Assembly (NCBI GenBank): GCA_900470965.1
Contig: UCCS01000047.1
Location: 1-64,000, forward strand
Direction of reading: 5' to 3'
Origin: Hyphomicrobiales bacterium
Lineage (GTDB): Bacteria; Pseudomonadota; Alphaproteobacteria; Rhizobiales; Rhizobiaceae
Length of the DNA: 64,000 nucleotides
In this document: positions 44,110 to 52,505 of the stretch, piece by piece
Numbering within the stretch: the first letter of the stretch is position 1
Layout of the letters: every line of letters begins with the position of its first letter
Translations under genes and position numbers: made by a program
Notes under the pieces: generated by a model
Databases searched by the model: none
Told to the model about the DNA's origin: nothing
Seen by the model: only the letters and a program-made list of their open reading frames with translations

Positions 44110-44787
44110 ATGCCAAGCATTCTTATCGTTGGTGCTGAACGCGGTCTCGGCCTCGGCCTCGCCGAGGCACTTAAATCCCACGGCTGGGAGGTCACCGGCA
44201 CGGCCCGCCAAGGCGCTGACGCGACTGCTCTCGAGAAGGTCGCGCGTGTAGCGCATGTCGACGTAACCCGCGCCGATCAGATCGATCCGCTTAGGCAAGA
44301 AATCGACGGACCCTTTGACGTAATCTTTCTGGTGGCAGGCATGTTCGGGCCTTTGCACAACTCGGTTGTTGAAGCGACGGACGGGGAATTCGCCCAGATC
44401 ATGCTGACGAACTGCTTTGGGCCCATCCGGCTGGCTCACGGTCTGCTCGATCGTTTGAAGCCGCATGGTACGATCGCCGCAATGTCTTCTCATCGCGGCA
44501 GCATCGCGCTCAACACGGAACCTGGACTGAAACTTGATCTTTATCGGGCCAGCAAGGCAGGTCTCAACATGCTCGTGCGGACACTTCATGCCGATCATCC
44601 CGATCTGACCGTTCTCTCGATCCATCCAGGCTGGGTGGCAACCGCCATGGGGACGCTGGACGGCACTGTCGAGGCTGAGATCTCCGTCGACGAAAGCGTG
44701 AAAGGAATGGTGGACGTGCTGAAGGCACATATGGGGACAGGCAAAAACCTGTACCTCGACTGGCGGGGACGATCGCTCCCTTGGTAA
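44110..44787 (+). CDS. SDR-family oxidoreductase (second gene of pair)
   Basis: A 225-residue short SDR. It starts MPSILIVGAERGLGLGLAEA (the loop is AERGLGLG) and has FLVAGMFGP in place of NNAG, Tyr-Lys in DLYRASKAGLNML, and SIHPGWVATAMG. It belongs to the group typified by the C-factor/CsgA-like or YwnB-like SDRs, with a short C-terminal part. It begins 12 bp after the stop of the previous SDR, so the two are cotranscribed. The function is unknown. Confidence 0.92.
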   Translation: MPSILIVGAERGLGLGLAEALKSHGWEVTGTARQGADATALEKVARVAHVDVTRADQIDPLRQEIDGPFDVIFLVAGMFGPLHNSVVEATDGEFAQIMLTNCFGPIRLAHGLLDRLKPHGTIAAMSSHRGSIALNTEPGLKLDLYRASKAGLNMLVRTLHADHPDLTVLSIHPGWVATAMGTLDGTVEAEISVDESVKGMVDVLKAHMGTGKNLYLDWRGRSLPW

Positions 44788-44894
44788 ACAGATGTCGTGC
44801 GGCTGCAGCCGAGGCGTCGAACCTGCGCCGCACGTCAGCCGACAGCTGGTTCGGTTTGCCAAGGCGCTTCCGCCTCAAGGGGGGAGCAACCTTT

Positions 44895-45329
44895 TCAGCC
44901 GCCCGACGATCTGAGGTTCTCTAGCTCGGCAGCGATGTCGTCGCCAAGCGATAGCGGGCAGCCCCAATAATCATAGATGCCGCCGTGTCCGTTATCCTGC
45001 CCGCAGATGACGAAGACGCCGGTGCCAAACTTGTTCTTTAAGTGCGATGCGAGCCAGCCGACGAAGCCGCTATTGTCTTCCCCGTCTGGAAAATGGAAGC
45101 TGAAAATCTTGAACTGCTCGGCTCCGTTTGTCACTGGGACCAGCTGGCTCCAGCAGTGTTCGTTGCGGACGACGGCAAGAGCATCGGCGGAGACTTGGGA
45201 GGGGAAGTCGTCCAGAGCGAATTCGACAAAACCATAGGGCTGATCGAACTCTCGCAAGGTTGTGCGAGGGAAAAGACGCCTGAGACGCGCATCCGTCTGA
45301 TCGGGTGTTTCGAGGGAGATGTCGACCAT
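44895..45329 (-). CDS. Conserved hypothetical protein (probably DUF6196)
   Basis: A 144-residue soluble protein starting MVDISLETPDQTDARLRRLF. It has FSFHFPDGEDNSGFVGWLASHLKNK and VFVICGQDNGHGGIYDYWGCP. The alternating strands and the strongly conserved NSGFVGWLASHLK/YDYWGCP pattern match a family that I recall as DUF6196, found in Proteobacteria and of unknown role. No signal peptide is present. It converges on the SDR pair. Confidence 0.7.
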   Translation of the reverse strand: MVDISLETPDQTDARLRRLFPRTTLREFDQPYGFVEFALDDFPSQVSADALAVVRNEHCWSQLVPVTNGAEQFKIFSFHFPDGEDNSGFVGWLASHLKNKFGTGVFVICGQDNGHGGIYDYWGCPLSLGDDIAAELENLRSSGG

Positions 45330-45740
45330 ATTTTTCCTGTCGTTGATGTCGTTAAGCGCTGTTGATCCGACGATCTTGAGCCAACCGGCCTTCAGTAACC
45401 CGGGCAGAGATTGTCCCTGGACCGTCGGATCATTCTTGCGCCTTTGTTAGTCCGGTGGCGCCGCAGAAAGAAGAATGGGTTCGCGGAAATCTGAAGTCTG
45501 CGTCCAAGAGCGCTCGCAACCTGCGGCTATTTTCGATGCCCCGTGTCGTGCTTTAGCCCTGATTTGCAGGGGTTTAGTACTCACATCGCAGGATTTGAAA
45601 CCAAAAGTTGGAACTCCTCTTCATAGGGAGCGCCTACATCCATCGCCGGGCCGGATTAAATGAATTGCTCCATGTGCAGTGGTTCGGGCTGAGAAAACCG
45701 GGACCACGCGGATCTCGGCACAATCAACGGAGACTTCGTC
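45330..45740. other. Intergenic stretch without a recognisable gene
   Basis: About 410 bp with no coding pattern, terminator or repeat that I can identify. It holds the promoter of the SDR at 45741; the sequence directly upstream of that start is GGAGACTTCGTC. Confidence 0.5.
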
Positions 45741-46586
45741 ATGATCGATAAAAACGCTGTGTGGCTGATTACTGGTTCATCCAGAGGCCTGGGTCGAGCG
45801 ATCGCGGAAAAGGTTCTTCAGGCCGGGTACCGTGCTGTGCTGACTGCCCGGAATCCGGATCAGCTTCGCGACCTTGCCGAAAAGCGCAGCGATGCGGTTC
45901 TCGTCACGCCTCTCGACGTCACGCAGCAAGACCAGATCGATAGAGCTTACGCGGCCGCAATAGACAGATTTGGTCGCGTCGACGTGCTCGTCAACAATGC
46001 TGGCTATGGTTACCTGGCCGCGATCGAGGAGGGCGAGGACGCTGAAATGCGGGCACTGTTCGAGACCGATCTGTTCGCCCCGGTCAACCTTATCAAAAAA
46101 GTCCTGCCTGGCATGCGTCAGCGGCGCCAAGGACACATTGTCAACGTCAGTTCGATCGGCGGTCTCGTTACCTATCCGGGCGTCGGCTACTACCACATGG
46201 TCAAGTTCGGCCTGGAGGCCATGTCGGACACGCTGGCGAAAGAAGTCGCCGGGCTTGGTATTGGCGTCACTGTCGTTGCGCCAGGTGCTTTTCGAACGGA
46301 CTTCCGCGGGCCGGAGTCGATGAAATTCTCATCGATCGTGATCGACGACTACAAGGATACAGCCGGAAAATCCCGAGAAGGAACTGCTGCTGGACACCGC
46401 AAACAGATTGGCGACCCGGCCCGTGGTGCGGAAGCGATCATCGAAGCCGTCGAGGCCGAGCATCCACCGGTTCATCTGCTGATCGGCGGCGACGCGCTCG
46501 ACCAGCTGCGCAAGAAGCTCGAAGACGTGCGTGCGGAAACCGATGCCTGGGAAGGCGTCACTCGCAGCACCGATTTCAAGGACTGA
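45741..46586 (+). CDS. SDR-family oxidoreductase (classical, long)
   Basis: A 281-residue SDR. The loop is ITGSSRGLGRAIAEKVL, with NNAGYGYLAAIEEG, catalytic Ser in VNVSSIGGLVTYP, and Tyr-Lys in VGYYHMVKFGLEAM. The C-terminal part (about residues 190-281) is longer than in the 245-residue SDRs, as in the oxidoreductases of the DltE-like group. GGAGACTTCGTC precedes the ATG. It is followed 46 bp later by a Gfo/Idh oxidoreductase on the same strand, suggesting an operon. The substrate is unknown. Confidence 0.92.
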   Translation: MIDKNAVWLITGSSRGLGRAIAEKVLQAGYRAVLTARNPDQLRDLAEKRSDAVLVTPLDVTQQDQIDRAYAAAIDRFGRVDVLVNNAGYGYLAAIEEGEDAEMRALFETDLFAPVNLIKKVLPGMRQRRQGHIVNVSSIGGLVTYPGVGYYHMVKFGLEAMSDTLAKEVAGLGIGVTVVAPGAFRTDFRGPESMKFSSIVIDDYKDTAGKSREGTAAGHRKQIGDPARGAEAIIEAVEAEHPPVHLLIGGDALDQLRKKLEDVRAETDAWEGVTRSTDFKD

Positions 46587-46632
46587 TCCGTATCCATCCG
46601 TGCGAACGGGTTTTTGATCCAGGAGGAATGTG

Positions 46633-47694
46633 ATGAGTGCGCTTAGAGTTGGCGTGATTGGAGCAAACGCGAAATCTGGTTGGGCAAGAGAATCCCACAT
46701 ACCAGCGCTTCAGGGAATATCGGGATTGGAGCTGGTCGCCGTCGCCACCAGCACACGGGATACGGCCGATGAAGCGGCGAGCGCCTATGGCGTCAGGGCA
46801 TACGATAACGGACTTGGCCTTGCCCGCTCTCCAGATGTCGATATAGTCACCGTCGCCACACGTGTTCCGGATCATCGAGACATGATCCTCGCCGCGCTTC
46901 AGAGCGGGAAGCACCTTTACAGCGAATGGCCGCTCGGCGCGGGCGAACGCGAAACGGAGGAGCTTTGCAAGGCTGCAGACGCCGCGAAAGTTCACACGGC
47001 GATTGGGTTGCAATTACGAGGAAGCCCAACGGTCAAACGCGCACGCGACCTGCTCGAGGGTGGTGCCATTGGTCGCCTGCTGAGCGCGAACATCTATTCG
47101 TCGACCGCGGGCTTCGGACCGGAGGTTCCAGGCCCATACGTTTATCTTGAAAATCCGCTAAACTTCGCCAACCTCGTGACCATCCAGGGTGCTCATACGC
47201 TCGATTTGGCGTTCAACCTTTTGGGTGAGGCCAGTGTCTTCAATAGCCTGGTGTCGCGCCAGTACCCTTCAATCGCGATCGGTGAGCATAAGGAGATCCG
47301 CCAGCGAACGACATATGACCATCTTCTGTTTCAAGGCGCGACGTCAAAGGGCGTTTCGATATGCATGGAGGTGGCGGGGGGCCGCAATCCCGAAGCGCCA
47401 TTTCGATTTGAGGTCGTCGGAGAGAGCGGGACGCTTAGTTTGCAAGGGGGGGCTGCTCGCGGTTTTCAGTCTCACCGGCTCAGCGTTCACATCAATGGGC
47501 AGGAAGTGCATGTGGACGAGGGAGAGCTATCGGGCTTACCCTCATCAGCAGTGAATGTCGGCGGGGTCTATGCCGCGCTTCGCAACGACATCCGGGACTC
47601 GACGTCCCATGTCGCCGGCTTTGCCGACGCTATGGGGCTGACCCGTCTGATTGAGGCGGTTCTGAGAACTGGTGGAGCAACGCGCGCTGCCTGA
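46633..47694 (+). CDS. Gfo/Idh/MocA-family oxidoreductase
   Basis: A 353-residue protein with an N-terminal Rossmann domain (RVGVIGANAKSGWARESHIPAL, residues about 5-27). The family motif EWPLGAGERETEEL is the EKP-like segment, where EKP becomes EWP. The C-terminal alpha/beta domain has a long antiparallel sheet (VSICMEVAGG, SGTLSLQGG). These enzymes oxidise or reduce sugars, polyols or related compounds with NAD(P). The EWP variant suggests a galactose 1-dehydrogenase/GAL80-like subgroup. The start at 46633 follows AGGAGG by 6 bp. It is likely cotranscribed with the SDR at 45741; the LysR at 47820 is codirectional. Confidence 0.88.
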   Translation: MSALRVGVIGANAKSGWARESHIPALQGISGLELVAVATSTRDTADEAASAYGVRAYDNGLGLARSPDVDIVTVATRVPDHRDMILAALQSGKHLYSEWPLGAGERETEELCKAADAAKVHTAIGLQLRGSPTVKRARDLLEGGAIGRLLSANIYSSTAGFGPEVPGPYVYLENPLNFANLVTIQGAHTLDLAFNLLGEASVFNSLVSRQYPSIAIGEHKEIRQRTTYDHLLFQGATSKGVSICMEVAGGRNPEAPFRFEVVGESGTLSLQGGAARGFQSHRLSVHINGQEVHVDEGELSGLPSSAVNVGGVYAALRNDIRDSTSHVAGFADAMGLTRLIEAVLRTGGATRAA

Positions 47695-47819
47695 AGGCGC
47701 TTCATGGGCGCCTCCTTGCTCGATATGAAAGGTCAGCGTTTCGAGGAGCCGGCCGTGCGCTATGTCACGAGAGCCGCTGCTCGCCGTACCGTTGAGATTG
47801 CTTCGGGGGAATCTGGGGA

Positions 47820-48722
47820 ATGGCCGATCGGCTGACAAAGATGATTGCCTTCGTGAAAACGGCGGAGCTGGGGTCCTTTTCCGCGGCCGGTGCGGCGCTG
47901 GCGGTATCGTCCCAGATGATCGGGCGCCACGTTGGAGAACTGGAGGAGGCTCTCGGCGTGCCGCTGCTCACGCGAACAACCCGTACTCAAACGCTGACCG
48001 AGGCCGGACGACTTTATCTCGAAGGGTGCAAGCGTGCCTTGGAAGCCGTGGAGGCGGCCGATGCGATTGTCGCCGAGACGGCGCAGGAACCCCGAGGAAC
48101 GCTTCGGATAACAGCACCTGTCGAGATAGGCGCCGCTGTGCTGACGCCGAAGCTGCCAGAATTCCTGACGATCTACCCGGACGTGACGATCGAACTGGTG
48201 CTTGATGATCGGGTCATCGACCTCGTGGCCGAAAATTTCGATGTGTGCATCAGGATCGGGAAGCTGCCGGATTCGGGGCTTATTGCTCGCCCACTGACAC
48301 CGTTTCGCCTGGTGACATGCGCTTCGCCCGACTACCTCGAGAGGCACGGGGTGCCGCAGGTCCTGGACGATCTGTTCGGTCACACCTGCGTCGATTACGC
48401 CTTTCATAACTACCCGGCCCCCTCGAACTGGACATTCACCGAGCTTGATGGCAAAGAGCGGCAGGTCCAGCCTAACGCCCGAATGAACGTCAACAACGGG
48501 CACGCCCTGGTCGAAGCTGCACTTGCCGGAGGCGGGATCATTCGGGCAAGCGCGTTGGCGGTCGCGCGCCATCTTGAAACCGGTCGGCTTGTCCCGATCC
48601 TGAGAGGGTTTGAATCAGGCGATCGACCCATGCACATAGTTTATCCCGGTCAACGGATACGACTTCCGAAGTTGCGGGCTTTCGTAGACTGGGCGATCAA
48701 GTCAATTCCGTCCAGCGGTTAA
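47820..48722 (+). CDS. LysR-family transcriptional regulator
   Basis: A 300-residue LysR protein. HTH: FVKTAELGSFSAAGAALAVSSQMIGRHV, then LEEALGVPLLTRTTRTQTLT. The effector domain is complete to LPKLRAFVDWAIKSIPS. It closely resembles the LysR at 1502 (FVKASELGSFAATAEAMAMS, SPQMVAKHV), so the two belong to one subfamily. It lies 125 bp after the Gfo/Idh gene in the same direction, so it may be cotranscribed or act on that operon. Confidence 0.92.
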   Translation: MADRLTKMIAFVKTAELGSFSAAGAALAVSSQMIGRHVGELEEALGVPLLTRTTRTQTLTEAGRLYLEGCKRALEAVEAADAIVAETAQEPRGTLRITAPVEIGAAVLTPKLPEFLTIYPDVTIELVLDDRVIDLVAENFDVCIRIGKLPDSGLIARPLTPFRLVTCASPDYLERHGVPQVLDDLFGHTCVDYAFHNYPAPSNWTFTELDGKERQVQPNARMNVNNGHALVEAALAGGGIIRASALAVARHLETGRLVPILRGFESGDRPMHIVYPGQRIRLPKLRAFVDWAIKSIPSSG

Positions 48723-48945
48723 GTTTGATCAGAATGGGGTTCGGTTTGCAAAAGGCAGCCTGGTCCACCGCCAGGGGTGGCCACAGAGCTGTTCAACCGC
48801 CCAACAACATGATTGAGCGCGAAGGGACACCTCTTTTATCTCGGCGATTAAGGCGTCGTCGGTTCACATCCACTCAAGGCACGCGAACGCCTTTTCTCGA
48901 AGACAGGTTGGTGGGAGCCGGGCTCCTGGAGAACTGCCTGCTTGT

Positions 48946-49240
48946 TCATCCGTCATCCCGCCGTGAGAGTTCACGAGTTGGTTCCAGAAGCGCCCTGACA
49001 CCGGCTGAGAGATTTCGGCGTCCGGGATAATACAAGCAGAGCCCTGGGTAAGGCAGTGTCCAATCCGCCAGAACGCGTATAACGCGTCCCGCTTCGATGT
49101 TGGGAAGGATGTCCTGATCAAAGATATAGCCTATGCCCGTGCCTGCGAGAACCGAGGTCCGCGTAAGGCTCGCCTCATCGAGCGTAGTCTGCCCCCGAAC
49201 ATCTATCTGAACTTGCTCACCGTCTTTTTCAAACTGCTAT
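48946..49240 (-). pseudogene. LysR effector-domain fragment
   Basis: The minus strand from about 49240 to the TGA at 48946-48948 encodes VQIDVRGQTTLDEASLTRTS, VLAGTGIGYIFDQDI, RVIRVLADWTLPYPGLCLYY and PGRRNLSAGVRALLEPTREL. These are successive strands and helices of a LysR effector domain. The HTH half and the first part of the effector domain are missing, and the frame upstream is closed by a TAG. It is a decayed regulator, unrelated by frame to the intact LysR at 47820. Confidence 0.75.
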
Positions 49241-49509
49241 CGAAATAGCGTAGTCGACGGCCGCAGCATAGTGCGACGAGGCCGAACAGGCACGCTAGCA
49301 ATGATCTCATGGGAAGTTTTCCAGACGCATGTTTGCAGCGGCCGGTCGGCAATTCAAGCTCATCATCAGCAGCAGTTTGTTGTGGCCGACATTCCGTCGA
49401 AAGCGATGCAGATGGCTTCTGCCTGCTAGCATTCCTTTCCAGGTCCCTGGATTGACACTTCGAACGCGCGCTCTAATTCGGAGCCTGCGCGCGAATTCGA
49501 GGTGTGTGC

Positions 49510-49746
49510 ATGAACAAGACAGACAAGCAGGATTACCAAATAATGTCCCAGGCGGTGCACGCCTGGTATCGCTTCTACGAGGTCGATTGGAACGATGAAG
49601 CTTCCTCGTTCCTATGTTCGGCAGCGATCGAGCTCTACAACGAAGGCTGTCGATCAGCGGAGGAGATGGCAACGACACTCATTGGAAACTATGTCGGACT
49701 TCCGGCCACGCGGGTGAATTCACGGTCGTCGCAGTCGGTGCACTGA
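49510..49746 (+). CDS. Small conserved rhizobial protein, paralogue of the gene at 23883
   Basis: A 78-residue protein starting MNKTDKQDYQIMSQAVHAWY. Its core DEASSFLCSAAIELYNEGCRSAEEMATTLIGNYVG aligns with RTAAIIIELYRQGVHNIDQL of the 23883 gene. The start ATG at 49510 lies after an alternative start in the same frame (49504). There is no membrane segment or HTH. It sits between a dead LysR fragment and an intact GFA gene. The function is unknown. Confidence 0.55.
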   Translation: MNKTDKQDYQIMSQAVHAWYRFYEVDWNDEASSFLCSAAIELYNEGCRSAEEMATTLIGNYVGLPATRVNSRSSQSVH

Positions 49747-49807
49747 ATAGGTGGCAAACATCTTGCCCGAGCGAATTTCACACCGCGCCAGATCATAGGA
49801 TCCGAAA

Positions 49808-50311
49808 ATGACTGAGGCATCATTCGCTCCCCTAACAGGCGGCTGCCAATGTGGAGCAGTTCGTTTCCGATGTGATAGCCCTCCAGATAATGTCCATGTT
49901 TGTCATTGCCGTATGTGCCAGAAAGCCGTCGGTGGCCCGTTCGCGGTCATTTGTCCCATATTGAAGAGCGATTTCCACGTGACGCGAGGTGAGCTTTCAT
50001 GGTTCCAGAGCTCTGAACTGGCGCGCCGTGGTTTCTGCAGCAACTGCGGAACTCCCATGATCTTCGATTATCCGGAATATCCCGACATCGGGGTGTTGGC
50101 CGGGTGTCTCGACAAACCGGATCTGGCGCCCCCAGTTGTGCAGTACGGCAACGAAAGCCGAGTTTCCTGGTTCAAGGACATTTCTGCGATCCCGGGTAAT
50201 TCGCCGACCTATTCCGTCGATCCGAAAGGCTTTCTTCCGCGGATCAAAGCTTCCAACAGACAACATCCCGATCACGACACTGATTGTTGGCCGCCCCAAG
50301 CGACCGTGTGA
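49808..50311 (+). CDS. GFA-family zinc protein (glutathione-dependent formaldehyde-activating-like)
   Basis: A 167-residue GFA/CENP-V protein with three cysteine clusters. CQC lies at 13-15 (TGGCQCGAVRFRC), CHCRMC at about 35, and CSNC at about 79 (GFCSNCGTPMIF). These bind two zinc ions and, in Gfa, glutathione. Only a few family members activate formaldehyde, and most have no known role. The C-terminal 50 residues are longer and more polar than usual. The stop is 32 bp before the IS3-type element, whose insertion may have altered its 3' end. Confidence 0.85.
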   Translation: MTEASFAPLTGGCQCGAVRFRCDSPPDNVHVCHCRMCQKAVGGPFAVICPILKSDFHVTRGELSWFQSSELARRGFCSNCGTPMIFDYPEYPDIGVLAGCLDKPDLAPPVVQYGNESRVSWFKDISAIPGNSPTYSVDPKGFLPRIKASNRQHPDHDTDCWPPQATV

Positions 50312-50343
50312 CGAAACCGTCAACGCCTTCCAAGGTGAGGACG

Positions 50344-51143
50344 TGACCTGCCACTGCGAATTTCTTCCAGAATGGATTAGAGTCCGGCCCATTAAAGGAC
50401 GGACGATGAAGAAGCAGCGATTTACGGAAGAGCAGATTATTGCGGTGTTAAAGGAGCAGGAAGCTGGCGCGTAAGCGTCGGACCTTTGCCGCAAGCACGG
50501 AATTTCAGAAGCAACGTTTTACAATTGGAAAGCCAAATACGGCGGCATGGAAGTCTCTGAGGCGAAGCGGCTGAAGGCGCTTGAGGACGAGAACGCCAGG
50601 CTGAAGAAGCTACTCGCCGAACAGATGCTTGATGCGGCCGCACTCCGCGAGCTTCTCCAAAAAAATGGTAGGGCCCGCCGCCAAGCGTGAAGCCGTCACG
50701 CACCTGAAGAGCGTCATGGGGCTTTCGGACGGCGGGCCTGCCAGATCATATCTGCCGATCGCAAGACAATCCGTTACCAGTCGAACCGACCGCCGGAGAC
50801 CGAGTTGCGAGCGAAGCTCCGCGAGTTGGCTAACGAGCGGCGGCGTTTCGGCTACCGTCGACTGTTCGTCCTGCTTCGACGGGAGGGAGAGCCGTCTGGC
50901 GCCAATCGCATCTATCGGCTGTATCGCGAGGAAGGGCTTTCAGTACGTGAGAGGAAGGCCCGACGCCGTGCTATCGGCACGCGTGCTCCGATCCTGGTCG
51001 AAGCGAAGGCCAATGCCCGCTGGTCCCTGGATTTCGTCCACGACCAGTTCGCCTGGGGAAGGAGGTTTCGCGTGCTCAATATCGTCGATGATGTGACGCG
51101 TGAATGCCTGGCAGCAATTCCGGACACCTCAATTTCCGGCCGC
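50344..51143 (+). mobile_element. Truncated IS3-family element (IS407 group)
   Basis: The left end is probably TGACCTGCC at 50344, followed by GGATTAGAGTCCGG at about 50372, which is the usual start of IS407-group elements. orfA starts at 50406 (MKKQRFTEEQIIAVLKEQ) and orfB follows in the -1 frame after an A7 slippery run (50659-50665). orfB runs as far as the first two catalytic Asp positions (SLDFVHDQ and NIVDDVTRECLA) and is then cut off after PDTSISG at about 51143. The DDE Glu, the C-terminal half and the right end are missing. The element cannot transpose. Confidence 0.85.
50406..50690 (+). pseudogene. IS407-type orfA with an in-frame stop
   Basis: The frame is MKKQRFTEEQIIAVLKEQEA, then GA and TAA (50472-50474), then ASDLCRKHGISEATFYNWKA and EARLKKLLAEQ-like sequence up to a TGA at 50688. 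In working elements a Lys codon stands where the TAA is, so orfA is killed early. The HTH region and leucine-zipper-like C-terminus are otherwise intact. Near the end, C plus seven A residues forms the slippery site for -1 frameshifting to orfB. Confidence 0.85.
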
Positions 51144-51158
51144 CTGCTGTTCAACTGA
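50665..51158 (+). pseudogene. IS407-type orfB, frameshifted and truncated
   Basis: It starts in the -1 frame (MVGPAAKREAVTHLKSVMGL). Near 50730 a base is missing, because RACQIISADRKTIRYQSNRP lies in another frame. It then continues as ELRAKLRELANERRRFGYRR, EGLSVRERKARRRAIGTR and SLDFVHDQFAWG to NIVDDVTRECLAAIPDTSIS. The last codons, RLLFN and a stop, belong to the neighbouring DNA after the break at about 51143. The two first catalytic Asp residues are present, the Glu is not. Confidence 0.85.
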
Positions 51159-51383
51159 GAGGATATTATCGAGTGGTGGCGCATCCATGTGGCGGCTAAG
51201 CTCTGCATAGAGAAGTTCGTGCGATTGCTTGGCAAGAAGGACCATGCTCACCGCCTCACACATCGCCCGGCGTCCACGTTGACTGTCCACGGGCGTCTGA
51301 TGGGCGGAAGACCATTTCTGAACCACTGCTGTAATCTGATCGATTTCTTCGTCCTGCAACGAAAGCAGATGGAGTAGGGACAT
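51129..51383 (-). CDS. Small hypothetical protein whose C-terminus runs into the IS remnant
   Basis: An 84-residue protein starting MSLLHLLSLQDEEIDQITAV and continuing with QRGRRAMCEAVSMVLLAKQS, HELLYAELSRHMDAPPL and NILSVEQQAAGN. It is helical without membrane segments. AGG lies about 8 bp before the ATG at 51383. The last four to five codons and the stop lie in IS3 sequence (the reverse of PDTSISG), so the original end of the gene was probably replaced when the element was truncated. The family is not recognised. Confidence 0.5.
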   Translation of the reverse strand: MSLLHLLSLQDEEIDQITAVVQKWSSAHQTPVDSQRGRRAMCEAVSMVLLAKQSHELLYAELSRHMDAPPLDNILSVEQQAAGN

Positions 51384-51554
51384 CGCCGGCACCTAATGTT
51401 GCGGCAAGAGCACCCATGGTCTCCCAACCGGCCTCTACCGTTGTACTTCCGGGCCGACGAGAGGACCGTACTCCTTTTTGCGTGTAGAGTCCCAATTAAT
51501 TCAATCTCAAGATGCCGCGCCGTGGTGAACAATGGGCTTTGCCGGTGGAACGGC

Positions 51555-52185
51555 GGATTTGCCTCTTTGGTGCGCGAGCGGATCATGTCGCAAAAGGGAT
51601 GGGCGGAGACAGCGCGCGACGCCTCACGTTTGGCTGAAGAACATTTCGCGAATACAAAAACGGCAAGCGATCGGTGAAATGGAGACTTTCTGTCACGATC
51701 TGCGTTTCGCGCCGCGGGGCGAACCTGTCTCTAGCTCTACTGCGTTATTGTCAATCAACTAGTGGAACATCATGCCAATTATTGAACCAGATCGAATATT
51801 GTTCGAACGGGTTTGGGCTGCAGGCGCCAAAGTGGTGAGAGATAATCGCATTTCTGCGTTGATCGACGTCACGCTCGTTACCCCTACGCTGGAACAGTAC
51901 CAGGATAGCCGTGCAGCGGATACCGACATGATCAAGGTCGTTCAGCTCGGGATCGCGCAACTTCGCGGCAGCGCGGTCCTCGCCCAATCCGATGACGCGC
52001 AGACGCCCAGCCCTCCCGCCGTTTCGCCAACAGTCGGAACTGATGCTAAGTGGCTACGTCCTATTGCTGACTTGCCCGAGGAACCTTGGTTTGGTCATAT
52101 TTCTTGCTGGCCCCCAGTTTCCTGTCGGGCGCGCTCCCTGGCCGCTAACCAGAAGATGCGGGGCCGGCACCATCGCTCTTCCTTG
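51555..52185 (+). repeat. Copy B of a dispersed inverted repeat (partner at 25330-26570)
   Basis: Two conserved blocks, 51558-51680 and 51772-52170, correspond in order and orientation to 26570-26430 and 25735-25330 read on the other strand. The blocks are separated here by about 90 bp. The end GATGCGGGGCC-GGCACC is shared with copy A (GATGCGGGGCCAGCACC). It is the more compact copy and may reflect the original arrangement. Confidence 0.75.
51558..51677 (+). pseudogene. Small gene fragment shared with copy A
   Basis: The frame reads GGFASLVRERIMSQKGWAET, then ARDASRLAEEHFANTKTAS and a stop at 51675-51677. The longer open frame starts at 51396, but its first 50 residues are not coding in style. 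The conserved C-terminal helix (RERIMSQKGWAETARDASRL) also appears at 26518-26560 (minus), there cut by a TAG after GWA. It is probably the tail of a small unknown protein. Confidence 0.35.
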
Positions 52186-52200
52186 CCATTATGTTGCTAG
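51772..52200 (+). CDS. Orphan small protein, paralogue of the gene at 25457
   Basis: A 142-residue frame starting MPIIEPDRILFERVWAAGAK. The first 80 residues (to QLRGSAVLAQSDDAQTPS) match the 92-residue protein at 25457 closely. Beyond that this copy stays open because it is 4 bp shorter after CAGACGCCC; the extra 60 residues are Arg/Trp/Cys-rich and probably not a real domain. The conserved core is helical with a TPTLEQYQ segment. No function or family is recognised. Confidence 0.5.
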   Translation: MPIIEPDRILFERVWAAGAKVVRDNRISALIDVTLVTPTLEQYQDSRAADTDMIKVVQLGIAQLRGSAVLAQSDDAQTPSPPAVSPTVGTDAKWLRPIADLPEEPWFGHISCWPPVSCRARSLAANQKMRGRHHRSSLPLCC

Positions 52201-52304
52201 CTGGAGGCGCCGATCTGGGAATCAATCGCATTGCGAAGATGGCGGAGTCGCCGTTCAGGGGGGCCGCTTTCCCGGTTTGGCGTCCTGCTACGACAGTCGA
52301 CTCC

Positions 52305-52505
52305 CCGCTCCATAGATCGGTCCTGATCACCGCAAACAGCCGTTTGGACGACCGGGTCTTTCCCGATCCTGCCATGACGCTCGCAGCGGTCGACCGGATC
52401 GTACATCCCGCCACGATCTTCGAGATGAATGTCGAAGCTATCGACGCAGAACAGCACTTGAGGAAAAGCGCCAACGGGGCAGACGGGCTTCGTTTGCGAC
52501 AATGA
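52305..52505 (+). mobile_element. IS21-family IstB C-terminal fragment
   Basis: The frame ends with HRSVLITANSRLDDRVFPDP, then AMTLAAVDRIVHPATIFEMN and VEAIDAEQHL. This matches the C-terminus of IstB, the IS21 helper ATPase (TTNLPFSEW, FPDPAMTAAVVDRLVHHATI, EMNVES). The Walker motifs and all of IstA are missing. The extra tail to 52505 is not IstB. Confidence 0.75.

Noticed and set aside
43438..44862. 474-residue minus-strand frame across the SDR pair
   Set aside because: It is the shadow of two clear SDR genes; no ribosome binding site and no domain pattern.
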